DNA of 64,000 nucleotides. Origin: Haliclona indistincta (Eukaryota; Porifera; Demospongiae; Haplosclerida; Chalinidae). The DNA is taken from the NCBI GenBank assembly GCA_964017065.1, contig OZ024786.1:15468695-15532694 (forward strand). Reading direction: 5' to 3'. A model generated the notes under the pieces. It ran no database searches. It was not told where the DNA came from and was given only the letters and a program-made list of their open reading frames with translations. This document shows, piece by piece, positions 21,179 through 33,390 of the stretch (position 1 is the stretch's first letter; the number at the start of each line of letters is the position of its first letter). Position numbers and translations under genes: made by a program.

Positions 21179-22602
21179 ATAACCACTGATAACCAACAAT
21201 AACCACTGATAAACAACAATAACCACTGATAACCAAGAGTAACCAACGATAACCGCTGATAACCAACGATAACCACTGATAACCAACGATAACCACTAAT
21301 AACCAACGATAACCATGAATAACCAACAATCACCAAGAATATCCAACAATAACTACTGACAACCAAGAATAACAACTTATAACCAACAGTAACCACTGAT
21401 AACCAAAAATAAACTCTGATAACCAACAATAACCACTGATAACCAACAATAACCGCTGATAACCAAGAATAACAAACGATAACCACTGATAACCAACAAT
21501 AACCACTGATAACCAACAGTAACCACTGATAACCAACGATAACCAAGAATAAACAACAATAACCAAGAATAACCAACAATAACCACTGATAACCAACAAT
21601 AACCACAGATAACCAACAATAACCACTGATAAGATACAATTACCACTGATAACCAACAATAACCAACAAAAACCACTGATAACAAACGATAACCACTGAT
21701 AACCAACAATAACCACTGATAACCAACAAAAACCACTGATAACAAACGATAACCACTGATAACCAACGATAAACACTGATAACCAACGATAACCATGAAT
21801 AACCAACAATAACCAAGAATATCCAACAATAACCACAAACAACCAAGAATAACCACTGATAACCATCAATAACCACTGATAACCCATGATAACCGCTGAC
21901 AACCAACAATAACCATTGATAACCAACAATTACCACTGATAACCAAAAATAACCACTGATAACCAACGATAACCAAGAATAACCAACAATGACCAAGTAT
22001 AACCAACAATAAAAACTGATAACCAACAATAACCACTGATAACACACAATAATAACTGATTTACAAAGAATAACCAACGATAACCACTGATAACCAAGAA
22101 TAACTACTGATAACCAAGAATAACCACTGATAACAGACGATAACCACTGATGACCAACATTAACCACTGATAACCAACAATAACCACTGATAACAACCAA
22201 TAACCACTAATAACCAAGAATAACCAACGATAACCACTGATAACCAACAATAACCACAGATAACCAACGATAACCACCGATAACCAACGATAACCACTGA
22301 TAACCAACGATAACCACTGATAACCAACAATAACCACTAATAACTAACAATAACCACTGATAATCAACAATAACCACTGATAACCAACAGTTACCACTGA
22401 TAACCGACAATAACCACCGATAACCAACGATAACCACTGATAACCAACGATAACCACTGATAACCAACAATAACCACGGATAACCAACGATAACCACTGG
22501 TTATCAGTGGTAACCATAACGATAACCATAACCATAACGATAACCATAACGATAACCAAGAAGAACCAACAAGAACCAAGAACAACGAACAATCAGTAAT
22601 AG
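21179..22602 (+). repeat. TAACCA 10-bp satellite, block 3
   Basis: About 130 units followed at 22,500 by a turn-around (CCACTGGTTATCAGTGG) and then a degenerate TAACCATAACGA tail. The turn-around is the clearest point in the window where satellite orientation reverses. Confidence 0.96.
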
Positions 22603-22711
22603 TTAACTCCCGCACACTCGCCAGGTCTATAATGGCGAACGCCCGTGTTCAAGTTGGGTGACAAACGAAGCCTGGCGTCAACTTTTGTGCAGCTGAAACG
22701 CACGGTAACTT
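22603..22711. repeat. Copy of a segment also present at 16.6 kb
   Basis: CGCACACTCGCCAGGTCTAT to about 22,690 repeats 16,585-16,655 with few changes. A short - strand frame (LSPNLNTGVRHYRPG followed by GTGAGT) is shared by both copies, suggesting a duplicated exon of an unrecognised element. Confidence 0.5.
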
Positions 22712-23102
22712 TAGTCTCGCTCGCCAGACCCAACCCAAGGGAAGGGTCTGGTAAAACGTTATAGAACCAGTTGTGCCACAGGAATGTGAAATATGCACCG
22801 TAGCCATGGTAACGTGCACTAGTACGTACGCACGCACTACATTGAGACCGTACGAGACAAGAGTATACACGAGCCATGGGCCTTGGCAGTGCTTTTTAAC
22901 CTTCGTCTCCATTGAACTAGCTGGTCGGTCTACCGTGGTGCTCACGGCGTACGTCCTACTCGACATGGCTACTCGTTAGTACTCGCGCGATACGTGACAA
23001 CGCAATTTGATTGGCTTGCCCGATTTCATGGCAAGGGGCACAACTCGTTCAATAGCGTTTTACCAGACCCTTCCCTTGGGTTGGGTCTGGCGCGCGAGAC
23101 TA
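22712..23102. mobile_element. MITE with 9-bp duplication (TAGTCTCGC ends)
   Basis: Inverted ends of about 45 bp (TAGTCTCGCTCGCCAGACCC ... inverse ending GCGCGCGAGACTA) with the direct duplication CGGTAACTT at 22,703-22,711 and 23,103-23,111. A 9-bp duplication fits a Mutator-like origin, but the superfamily is not certain. Non-coding. Confidence 0.75.
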
Positions 23103-23111
23103 CGGTAACTT

Positions 23112-23411
23112 GGCTTTCAGGCAGCAATGTTGGCTGACCTTTCCCAAAGGTTAACACGTGCGAGAAAAATTTATTGATAATTTAATGACGATGGCCCACT
23201 AGTATCTGCTATTTTGTGGGGTATAAAGCTCCACGCACTTTCGCTGGGTGGGCAGGTGTGGACAAGGGGCTAGTGCCACTTTGCCACTTCCTGGAAAATA
23301 TCCATATTGGCCAGGTTTAACTTTACTATCATGGAAAATATCCATATTTCCCTCGGTATATGGGATACATACCATCTCCATTTTCCTTTGATCTTTGGGT
23401 GTGGTGGGGTA
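23112..23411. other. Spacer with small inverted motifs
   Basis: Contains two AAAATATCCATAT motifs (23,294 and 23,335) and CTTCCTGG resembling the hairpin array at 12.4 kb. No gene seen. Confidence 0.4.
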
Positions 23412-23978
23412 CAACCACTGATAACCAACAATAACCACTGATAACAAACGATAACCACTGATAACCAACAATAACCACTGATAACCAACAATAAACACTG
23501 ATAACACACAATAATAACTGATAACCAAGAATAACCAACGATAACCACTGATAACCAACGATAACCACTGATAACCAACGATAAACACTGATAACCAACG
23601 ATAACCATGAATAACCAACAATAACCAAGAATATCCAACAATAACCACTAACAACCAAGAATAACCACTGATAACCAACAATAACCACTGATAACCCACG
23701 ATAACCGCTGACAACCAACAATAACCATTGATAACCAACAATTACCACTGATAACCAACAATAACCACGGATAACCAACGATAACCACTGATAACCTACG
23801 ATAACCAAGACTAACCTACAATGACCAAGAATAACCAACAATAACCACTGATAACCAACAATAACCACTGATAACCAACGATAACAACTGATAACCAACA
23901 ATAACGACTGATAATCAACAATAAGCACTTATAACAAACGAAAGCCACTGATAACCAAAAATAACCACTGATAAGTAA
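23412..23978 (+). repeat. TAACCA 10-bp satellite, block 4
   Basis: About 57 units, same orientation and unit types as the other blocks. Confidence 0.96.
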
Positions 23979-23984
23979 TATATA

Positions 23985-24158
23985 AACCATGGCTTGGAGG
24001 TGTGTATGCCGAATATACCACCCGAGGTCGAGGTCAGAGGAAGTTTGCAGCCGAGATAAACCCCGAGCGAAGCGAGGGGTTTATCGAGGCTGCAAACTTC
24101 CGATGACCGAGACCGAGTGTGGTATATTCGGCATACACACCGACAAGCCATGGTTCAT
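23985..24158. repeat. 174-bp fold-back palindrome
   Basis: Arms AACCATGGCTTG...GTGTATGCCGAATATACCAC...AAGTTTGCAGCC..GATAAACCCC are inverted around the centre GAGCGAAGCGAG. Arms differ at scattered positions. No coding content. Confidence 0.85.
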
Positions 24159-24577
24159 GTTATATACCTTAGTGTGTGGGCGTCGCTTCTTGCTCGCGTT
24201 CGCGTGGATCTCGATTTAGCGGTGAGTCACGGGCCGAGAGGAGGCCCCAAGTGTGTACGCGTACCTGAGTAGAGTGTGTGGCAAAGACTTGGACAGCTTT
24301 GTGCTTCTAGAGCGAAAGAGCGATCGCCAAGTTTTCTTGTATTCATTGCAATATTCAACATAACTTGGGCGGGGTTTGTCACATGCTGGCCAATTTAATA
24401 CCCACTAGTGTCAGGATGATTGTACACTATAAATCTCAGCCACTTCTGCGCATCTTTGCCCTGCAACTGGGTGCTGCTAGTTGCAAGGCGAATAACTGTC
24501 CGAGGATGCCCTCGCGCAACCTCAACCTGGTCACGTGACCAGGGCACACCTCTTAGTTAACCTCTTGAGGAGTGTAT
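24159..24577. other. Spacer, nothing recognised
   Basis: GC-balanced sequence without supported frame or repeat, between two palindromes. Confidence 0.4.
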
Positions 24578-24662
24578 TTCTCATATACCACCATGGTGGT
24601 ATATATCGCATAATCTCCATGGTGGATTATGCGATATATACCACCATGGTGAAATATGAGAA
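24578..24662. repeat. 85-bp near-perfect palindrome
   Basis: TCTCATATACCACCATGGTG on the left is mirrored by the inverse on the right, centred on the CCATGG near 24,620; inner arms ATATATCGCATAATC / GATTATGCGATATAT match exactly. Confidence 0.88.
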
Positions 24663-24715
24663 AGATACCACCTGTGCCTTGTATGGGGACGCCCAGACAC
24701 TATGGTATATACAAC

Positions 24716-26158
24716 TATAACCACTGATAACCAAGAATAACCAACGATAACATCTAACAACCAATGATAACCATGAATAACCAACAATCACCAATAATAT
24801 CCAACAATAATCACTGACAACCAAGAACAACCCCTTATAACCAACATTAACCACTGATAACCAACAATAAACTCTGATAACCAACAATAACCACTGATAA
24901 CCAACGATAACCACTGATAAGCAACAATAACCTCTGATAACCAACAATAACCACTGATAACAACCAATAACCACTAATAACCAAGAATAACCAATGATAA
25001 CCACTTGTAACCAACAATAACCAAGAATAACCTACAATAACCACTGATTACCAACAATAACCAAGTATAACCAGCGATAACCACTGATAACCAACGATAA
25101 CCACTGATAACCAACGATAACCACTGATAACCAAGAATAACCAACGATAACCACTGATAACCAACAATAACCACTGATAACCAACAATAACCACTGATAA
25201 CCAACAATAACCACTGATAACCAAGAATAACCAGCAACAACCTAGAATATCCAACAATAACCACTGATAACCAACAATAACCACTGATAACCAACAATAA
25301 CCACTGATAACAAACGATAACCACTGATAACCAACAATAAACACTGTTAACCCACAATAATAACTGATATCCAAAGATAACCATGAATTACCAACAATAA
25401 CCCAGAATATCCAACAATAACCACTAACAACCAAGAATAACCGCTGATAACCCACGATAAACGCTGATAACCAACAATAACCACTGATAACCAACAATGA
25501 CCACTGATAACCAACAAAAACCACGGATAACCAACGATAACCACTGATAACCAACGATAACCAAGAATAACCAACAATGACCAAGAATAACCAACAATTA
25601 CCACTGATAACCAACAATAACAACTGATAACCAACGATAACAACAGATAACCAAAAATAACCACTGATAAGTAACAATAACCACTGATAACCAACAACAA
25701 CCACTGATAACAAACAATAACCACTGATAACCAACGATAACCATAAATAACCAACTATAACCAAGAATATCCAACAATATCCACTGATAACCAAGAATAA
25801 CCACTGATAACCAACGATAACCACTGATAAGCAACTATAACCTCTGATAACCAACAATAACCACTGATAACAACCAATAAACACTAATAACCAAGAATAA
25901 CCAATGATAACCACTGATAACCAACGATAACCAAGAGTAACCTACAATAACCACTGATAACCAACAATAACCACTGATAACCAACAATAACCACTGATAA
26001 CCAACAATAACCACAGATAACCAACAATAACCACCGATAACCAACGATAACCACTGATAACAAACAATAACCACTAATAACCAACAATAAACACTGATTA
26101 CCAACAATTACCACGGATAACCAACGATAACCACTGATAACCAACAATAACCACTGTT
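24716..26158 (+). repeat. TAACCA 10-bp satellite, block 5
   Basis: About 144 units. Single-base variants (AACAATAAACACTG, TGACCAAG) recur in the same order as in blocks 3, 7 and 9, so the blocks share higher-order segments. Confidence 0.96.
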
Positions 26159-28131
26159 AATTTTAACTCCTATCAAGGTAATGGATAGTTTTTGGGATGA
26201 TGAATATCATTAAAGCCCCTGCGTAATAGGCAGGGTATGCTTATGGCTAATGCATACCATAAGTTGTAGGTTAACTCCTCCCATTCACTGGGAGGGTAAT
26301 TAGAACCAATTAACACCAAACACATTAGCCACACTTAATCCCACTGAGCAAAGCTCTCCCAAAATTTTCTCCACTACTCCATAATGATCACATACACCTT
26401 TTCCACACTTTCATAGAGCTGACTCTGTTACATTAGGTCTGCAACCTTTTTCCTCACGATACGCCATAATGATAAGAGACAAAACGATTATGATATGATG
26501 TTGATAACCTTGCGGAGAATCACACTCCCGAAGGAATGGAGGTTTGTTTGATAAGTGAATACAAAATTAATAGTAATGAATGATAATAAGTAAATCTTAA
26601 TGAGAGGAAAGGACCCACACATCAGAATATTGTTGCTCTTGAAGTGTATGATTGAAATACCTTTCAATTATTCATCCACCATTCCAAATGCATTTACCAA
26701 CCATATGGTTATCTTTCAGGACAAATAATTATAGTAGATTCAAATTGCCCAATCGGCACTTAACTGCTGTCCCTTTGGCAGGAATAGTCTACCCACAAGT
26801 AGACTCAATTTTTCCCAATCGGCACTAAACTGCTGCCCTTTTGGCAGGAATAGTCTACCACTCGTAGACTCAATTTTGCCCAATCGGCACTAAACTGCTG
26901 CCCTTTTGGCAGGAATAGTCTACCACTCGTAGATTCAATTTTGCCCAATCGGCACTAAACTGCTGCCCTTTTGGCAGGAATAGTCTACCACTCGTAGACT
27001 CAATTTTGCCCAATCGGCACTAAACTGCTGCCCCTTTTGGCAGGAAACTTCATCGCAAAGTAAAGCTAATTATTGGCCAAGCCGCTAATTTGAACCTCTA
27101 GGACTGATTTTCAAGGAGTATAGCTGCCTCATTTTTCTAATAAGCTGTAGTCTGTAAGCATGAAGCACTAATACATTAAAATGCCGTGACGTATTCCCTT
27201 GTGTGGCTGAATACCAGTGACTTGACACATCAATAATGCTTTTTTACTCAAATCTTTCTTGCAAGAAATAATAAAAATTCCTGTAACCTAGCTGTTAGTA
27301 TGAGTCAAATATCTGAGACATAACAATCTGATGACTATAAGGCTCGACAAGACCTAGCTGTTAGTATGAGTTGATCATCCGAGGCCTAACTATCTGGTGA
27401 AAGCTCAATTCGACCCTACATTTATTATACCATTATCTATAATAATAATTCATGTACCTACCCTCCTCTTATCGGGTGATCAGCAAGTATAATTAGTAAG
27501 GTGAGAATAAGCTCATCTGCTATTCTAACAGCCCCTAAGGCTGACTTCTGCTGCCAACACGGCAGACTCTACACACACCCATGACTGGTTCATGGTTCTG
27601 TCACAGCCTAACAGACGTGTATGAAATAGTATGTATGTGGCGATGCGTCTGCGTGTGTAGAGTCTGAGAGGTACGTGTGACTACGAGTACATGTATGCGC
27701 GTGTGTGCGTGCGTAGTAATGTGTCTTACGGGCTGCAACAGAGTCAAGACTATTGCTTCATGTGGTCTTGGCTCATGAGAAAGTTACACATCTTATTCAC
27801 TAAAGTCCGAGCACGACTATAGTCCGGGGCACGGACCGTCCTGACTGTCTCCTGATCATGACGCTCGCCCCTCACGAGCCCGCTTCAGCAAGCGCTGAAA
27901 GCCAATCGCCGATATTTGGAGACCCTCCAGACGGCGTCGATGTTGAAGTAAGGTACAGTCCTTGGAGCAGCTGATTTGGTCCTACTGCTCAATATGGTGG
28001 CTGTCCCAGCCAGCTTCCTCGTGGTGATAGCTTTATATGCATGCGTAGTTGGTTATTGATGACACACCCCCATACCCTTTACTAGTCGTACAAATAACTA
28101 CGCTTAACTATGATCATAGTTAAACTGCATA
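26159..28131. other. 2-kb island between satellite blocks, no gene found
   Basis: Contains several hairpins (CCCCTGCGTAATAGGCAGGG near 26,218; CTCCCATTCACTGGGAG near 26,278), the 65-bp repeat described separately, a doubled segment CCTAGCTGTTAGTATGAGT at about 27,288 and 27,353, and an inverted pair AGACTCTACACACAC / GTGTGTAGAGTCT at about 27,566 and 27,652. I found no terminal inverted repeat and no coding frame of note. It may be an insertion of unknown type. Confidence 0.5.
26735..27047. repeat. 65-bp tandem repeat with conserved hairpins, about 4.7 copies
   Basis: CCCAATCGGCACT starts at 26,748, 26,814, 26,879, 26,944 and 27,009. Each unit has a self-complementary AGTCTACCACTCGTAGACT and a TGCC...GGCA pair. 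The first unit is more diverged and keeps a compensating stem (AGTCTACCCACAAGTAGACT). Confidence 0.88.
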
Positions 28132-30271
28132 TAATCAACAATAACCACTGATTACCAACAATAACCACTGATAACCAAGTATAACCAGCGATAACCACTG
28201 ATAACCAACGATAACCACTGATAACCAACGATAACCACTGATAACCAAAGTTAACCACTGATAACCAAGTATAACCAGCGATAACCACTGATAACCAATA
28301 ATAACCACTGATAACCAACGATAACCACTGATAACCATCGATAACAATGAATAACCAACAATCACCAAGAATATCCAACAATAACCACTGACGACCAACG
28401 ATAACCACTGATAATCAACAATAAACACAGATAACCAACAACTACCACTGATAACCGACAATAACCACCGATAACCAACGATAACCACTGATAACCAAAA
28501 ATAACCACTGATAACCAACAATAACCCCTAATAACAACCGATAACCACTGATAACCAACGATAACCAAGAATAACCAATAATAACTAAGAGTAACAAACA
28601 ATAACTACTGATAACCAACGATAACCACTGATAACCAACGATAACCAAGAATAACAAATAATAACCAAGAATAACCAATATTAACCACTGATAACCAACA
28701 ATAACCACTTATAACCTACGATAGCCACTGATAACCAACAATAACCACTGATAACCAACAGTAACCACTGATAAACAACAATAACCACTGATAACCAAGA
28801 ATAACAAACGATAACCACTGATAACCAACGATAACCACTGATAACCAACGTTAACCACTAATAACCAACGATAACCATGAATAACCAACGATCACCAAGA
28901 ATATCCAACAATAACCACTGACAACCAAGAATAACTTTTACAACCAACTGTAACCACTGATAACCTACTATAAACTATGATAACCAACAATAACCACTGA
29001 TAACCAACCATAACCACTGATAACCAAGAATAACCACTGATAACCAACAATAACCACTGATAACCAAGAATAACAACTGAGAACCAAGAATAACCACGGA
29101 TAACAAACGATAACCACTGATAACCAACTATAACCACTGATAACTAAGAATTACCACTGATAACCAAAAATTACCACGGATAACCACTGATAAGCAACAA
29201 TAAGCTCTGATAACCAACAATAACCACTGATAACAACCAATAACCACTAATAATCAAGAATAACCAATGATAACCACTGATAACCAACAATAACCAAGAA
29301 CAACCTACAATAACCACTGATAACCAACAATAACCACTGATAACCAACAATAACCACAGATAACCAACAATAACCACCGATAACCAACGATAACCACTGA
29401 TAACCAACGATAACCCCTGATAACCAACAGTAACCACTAATAACAAACGATAACCACTGATAACCAACGATAACCAGGAATAAACAACAATAACTAAGAG
29501 TAACCAACAATAACTACTGATAACCAACAATAACCACTGATAACCAACGATAACCACTGATAACCAACAATAACCACTGATAATCAACAATTACCACTGA
29601 TAACCAAGTGTAACCAGCGATAACCACTGATAACCAACGATAACCACTGATAACCAACGATAACCACTGATAACCAACGTTAACCACTGATAACCAAGTA
29701 TAACAGGCGATAACCACTGATAACCAATAATTACCACTGATAACCAACGATAACCACTGATAACCAACGATAACCATGAATAACCAATAATCACCAAGAA
29801 TATCCAACAATAACCACTGACAACCAACGATAACCACTGATAACCAACGATAACCACTGATAACCAACGATAACTAGTAATAACTAACGATAACCACTGA
29901 TAACCCACAATAACCCCAGATAACCAACAATTACCACTGATAACCGACAATAACCACCGATAACCAACGATAACCACTGATAACCAACGATAACCACTGA
30001 TAACCAACAATAACCCCTAATAACTAACGATAACCACTGATAACCAACGATAACCAAGAATAACCAATTATAACTAAGAGAAACCAACAATAACTACTGA
30101 TAACCAACGATAACCACTGATAACCAATAATGACCAAGAATAACCAATAATAACCAAGAATAACCTTTATTAACCACTGATAACCAACAATAACCACTTA
30201 TAACAAACGAAAGCCACTGATAACCAACAATAACCACTGATAACCAACAATAACCACTGATAAACAACATT
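28132..30271 (+). repeat. TAACCA 10-bp satellite, block 6
   Basis: About 214 units, ending at the Harbinger insertion (flank ATT). Continuous with block 7 once that insertion is disregarded. Confidence 0.97.
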
Positions 30272-30769
30272 AGAGAGGTTTAGATTCACGTAGACGATGA
30301 ACGTGAACGTTGAAGTGTGACGTCACTCTTTTCATTGGGAATGTGCAGTCATTGAGTAAGGATATTGTGCTGACGTCATGAATTTCAATCATTTTACCAT
30401 TCTAGTCGCCTTCAACGGTAATCATGAACAAATGTAGCATTGTTCAGCGTTAGCGAGTACCGTTGAGCTGATGGCTACCGAAGCGGCACGCGCACTATAA
30501 ACGCGTACCTGGCTTCAGAGCGGCAATTTCAGAAACAAATAGCTAGTATGCGCGTAGCTGGGCAACTGCTTGAGTGAGATGAAGGCGAACCACAACCACG
30601 GTGAGCTGCTCGCTTATGGAGATGATCGACAGACCGACATCATGAAATTTAGCTATACTCGCTCAGGCTCTTGCAGCATCGTACACGCTTGTGCACTATT
30701 GTGTTATGACAACGAGTCACCACGTGTGTGAAGCCGGCCTGATGTCGACTTGACTAGCTTGATCTCACC

Positions 30770-31732
30770 ATGCCTGGGTTCCGTTGGAATTTACAGCAGG
30801 ACATCGCGCTTTGCACTGAGGTCTGTAGAGTTCGGCCTCACAGCAAAGTGGAATGGTTGGAAGTCGCCGAGAAATTGAACGGAGCTTTCCATATCCAACA
30901 ACTAACAGGGAGAGGATGCAAGGAGAGGCTAAGTCTTCTTAGCAAGAAATACGCGAGTGAAGACAAGCGCTCACTAAAAAGGCTAGCTACAATAACACTG
31001 TTGATTTAGAAGTCATATAAATTAATTTTTTATTGCTAGATCTGGCACCGAAGAGGAATATACTCATTTAGCCCAGTTGTTAGAAGACATTAGGTGTTAT
31101 GAGAGGGACCTGAAGGAGAAACAAGAGAAAGAGAGGGAATTAGCAGCTGAGAAAAAGGCAGCAGAAAGAAGAAAGGGTGAACAAATGAGGAAGCGGGCAA
31201 TGGTAGGAATGTCAAGTGAGTAGTTGCTAACTAGCTAATTATTTAGCTACTAAAACAATAATTTTTCAGGAAAGAGTAGCAGTTCCCGTGACCGTCATGA
31301 TCAATCGTCGTCTGCTGAATATCGTATCCTACAAGAAATGCAAGAGGAGGAGGAGGAAATGAGATTGGAAGAGATGGAGTTATTAGACGAGGAAAATGAG
31401 CCCCCTTCATTAGACAAGGAAAATGAGTCTCCTCCATTAAAGAGACCGAAAAAGACAAGATGTACGTACAATAATTAATATTTTTTATAATAGTAACTAC
31501 ATTATTTATCACTATAATTATAGGCACTATGAAATCTACTATAGACGTGTTTGCTGAAAGATTTGAAAGGTAGGCAAGGTTGAAGGAGGAAGAGCTGAGA
31601 ATTCGGAAGCTCGAGTTAGAACTCAACAAAAGTAAGTGGGAAATGGAAGAGGAAGAGAGGAAGCAGCGTATACTACTAGAAGCAGCAGAACGACGAGCAT
31701 TATTAGAAGCATTGAAGCCCAAAAAGGACTGA
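30770..31732 (+). pseudogene. Harbinger Myb/SANT-like DNA-binding protein, premature stop
   Basis: Exons 30,770-30,981, 31,040-31,215, 31,270-31,461 and 31,524-31,732, all phases consistent. Exon 1 encodes MPGFRWNLQQDIALCTEV, the start of a Myb/SANT-like helix-turn-helix; exon 2 gives SGTEEEYTHLAQLLEDI, a motif common after this domain; later exons are a charged coiled coil. The first intron appears to be of GC-AG type (AAAAG then GCTAGC; ends TTGCTAG). A TAG at 31,571-31,573 interrupts exon 4; reading continues open to TGA at 31,730-31,732 and ends KPKKD. In the family this partner binds the termini and helps import the transposase. The stop leaves the DNA-binding part intact (about 210 of 262 codons). 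Confidence 0.8.
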
Positions 31733-31805
31733 TACTATGTCAAAGTGAACGTTATTCACTATAAAATTGACAATAATTATTATTACTTATTCACACTCAA
31801 TAATT

Positions 31806-32997
31806 TCATTGGTTTGACAAGTATACTTCTAATTTTGGAGGGGCAACGTCAAAAAAACTTGATGTCTGACTTCCATAGACACAAGTATGACAATTTGTCA
31901 GAAGAGCTCCTACACAGTAATACTTGCCAACTGGTTGCAGTAGTAGTTCCTGATACTTTTTAAAATCAAGGAAGGCGAACTGTTGAATAATTTTTCCAAA
32001 ACACCATTCAACTGACACACGCATAGAGCTCATAGTGCTATTAAATTCTTTCTCTGATTGTGTGAGCTGCCCACGGAAAGAAGACAGTATGTTTTGCCTG
32101 ACAACATATGCAGGGTCTCCATATACCACGAATGGTTGTCCACTGCGATGAGTGTGTGGTTGGAGTTTATGAAGAATTCCACTCTCTGTTAAGATGAAAG
32201 CATCATGCCTACGGCCCTCCACAGGACCATACAGATGAGCTATTAGTCCATTTGGTGTTGTAATTGACTACATGTGGACAAAGAATTATTTTAATGACAA
32301 AATAAATACCCACACTCACCTGAAATTTAATGCAGTGGACCCTCTTGTGCCCACTGTACATGATTTGTTGGTGACGAGCAATTTGTCTTACAGTTCCATC
32401 GATAAATCCAATGCATGTTGTCAAAGGAGCACCTTTTTGCTGGATTGCATAAGCAAATGCTGACATATCTAGCCAGACTAGATCTAAATCGGTCAGTAGA
32501 AAACCAAAGCGCGAAAATAAGTCATTGAGTATCTAAACATATAAAGAGTCTATACAAATTAAAACATATGAAGCTATTATCACTACCATGTTAAAAAGAA
32601 GACTCAATTCTGATTTTCGTCGACCGAACAGTTGTACTAAGTCACTGACCCTGTTTGGGTAGAACAGTCTCCTCAATAAAATCATCAAGGCCTCCATTCC
32701 TGTTGCAACTGTACCCTGGCTGCATACATACTTCTCAGGAAGAGATAGTGCATTGTGCAGACGAAACATATCATTCTTTCTAAACCTAAAAAATAATATT
32801 ATTGACACAGTCATTTTATTTATCAGCAATATTATGTACCTGAACAGTTGCTCACACTCCAGAGGAGATAGATCTTCTAGATTAAGCCTAGGACCAAGTG
32901 CTAACGTAGAAAATTGTAGCTCACACAGAGCAATCATGACTTCCTCTTCTTCAAAATCAGACGAATCATCCGAACTGCTGGAATCATCTCTTGCCAT
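31806..32997 (-). CDS. Harbinger DDE transposase
   Basis: Four - strand exons: 32,840-32,997, 32,587-32,785, 32,320-32,532 and 31,806-32,267. All introns are GT-AG, 52-65 bp, and phases agree, giving about 343 residues with no stop. The first ATG is the one opening MARDDSSSSDD. The catalytic DDE_4 residues are visible: GFIDGT (first Asp, near 32,395), YGDPAY (second Asp, near 32,125) and VEWCFGK (Glu, near 32,010). HKRVHCIKFQ and GLIAHLYGPVEGRRHD between them are typical of PIF/Harbinger nucleases. About usual length for the family and seemingly intact, so it could still act on related elements. Confidence 0.88.
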
Positions 32998-33390
32998 AAA
33001 ATCAAACACAAAGGCTGTCAGTTGCCGCCTAATTGTCAGTAAAGTATTATCAAGAGCAATAAAATAAAGACATTTTCATTACCTTGTCATGGAGTCCATA
33101 CTGAACTCAATTTCAAGCTAATCAGCCAGCCGGATCAGGACTACTCAGTGGACAGTGCCGACACCCTCACTGCGCGCCGGTCACAGTGGTGGCCTCGCTC
33201 GCGCCGACTTCAATAGGGCAGCAGTAAGTACTGAGCCGCCTGCGTGTGGCTACAACAACTGAACCTGCTCAGCTTGTCACGCAGACAACTACACGCGGTG
33301 ACACGGACGACGTTCGCACTCGTCCGTATCTTCATTAAGTGACGTCACAACGTTAACCGTCGATTCTAAGACGAGAATCTAAACCTCGCT

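Larger units (their letters stand above)
30272..33390. mobile_element. PIF/Harbinger transposon, 3.1 kb, complete
   Basis: Inverted ends AGAGAGGTTTAGATTC / AGCGAGGTTTAGATTC, further shared GTGACGTCAC inside, and a 3-bp flank ATT on both sides (30,269-30,271 and 33,391-33,393). It carries the two genes typical of the superfamily, a Myb/SANT-like protein (+) and a DDE transposase (-), in convergent orientation with tails about 70 bp apart. It sits inside the TAACCA satellite. Confidence 0.92.
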
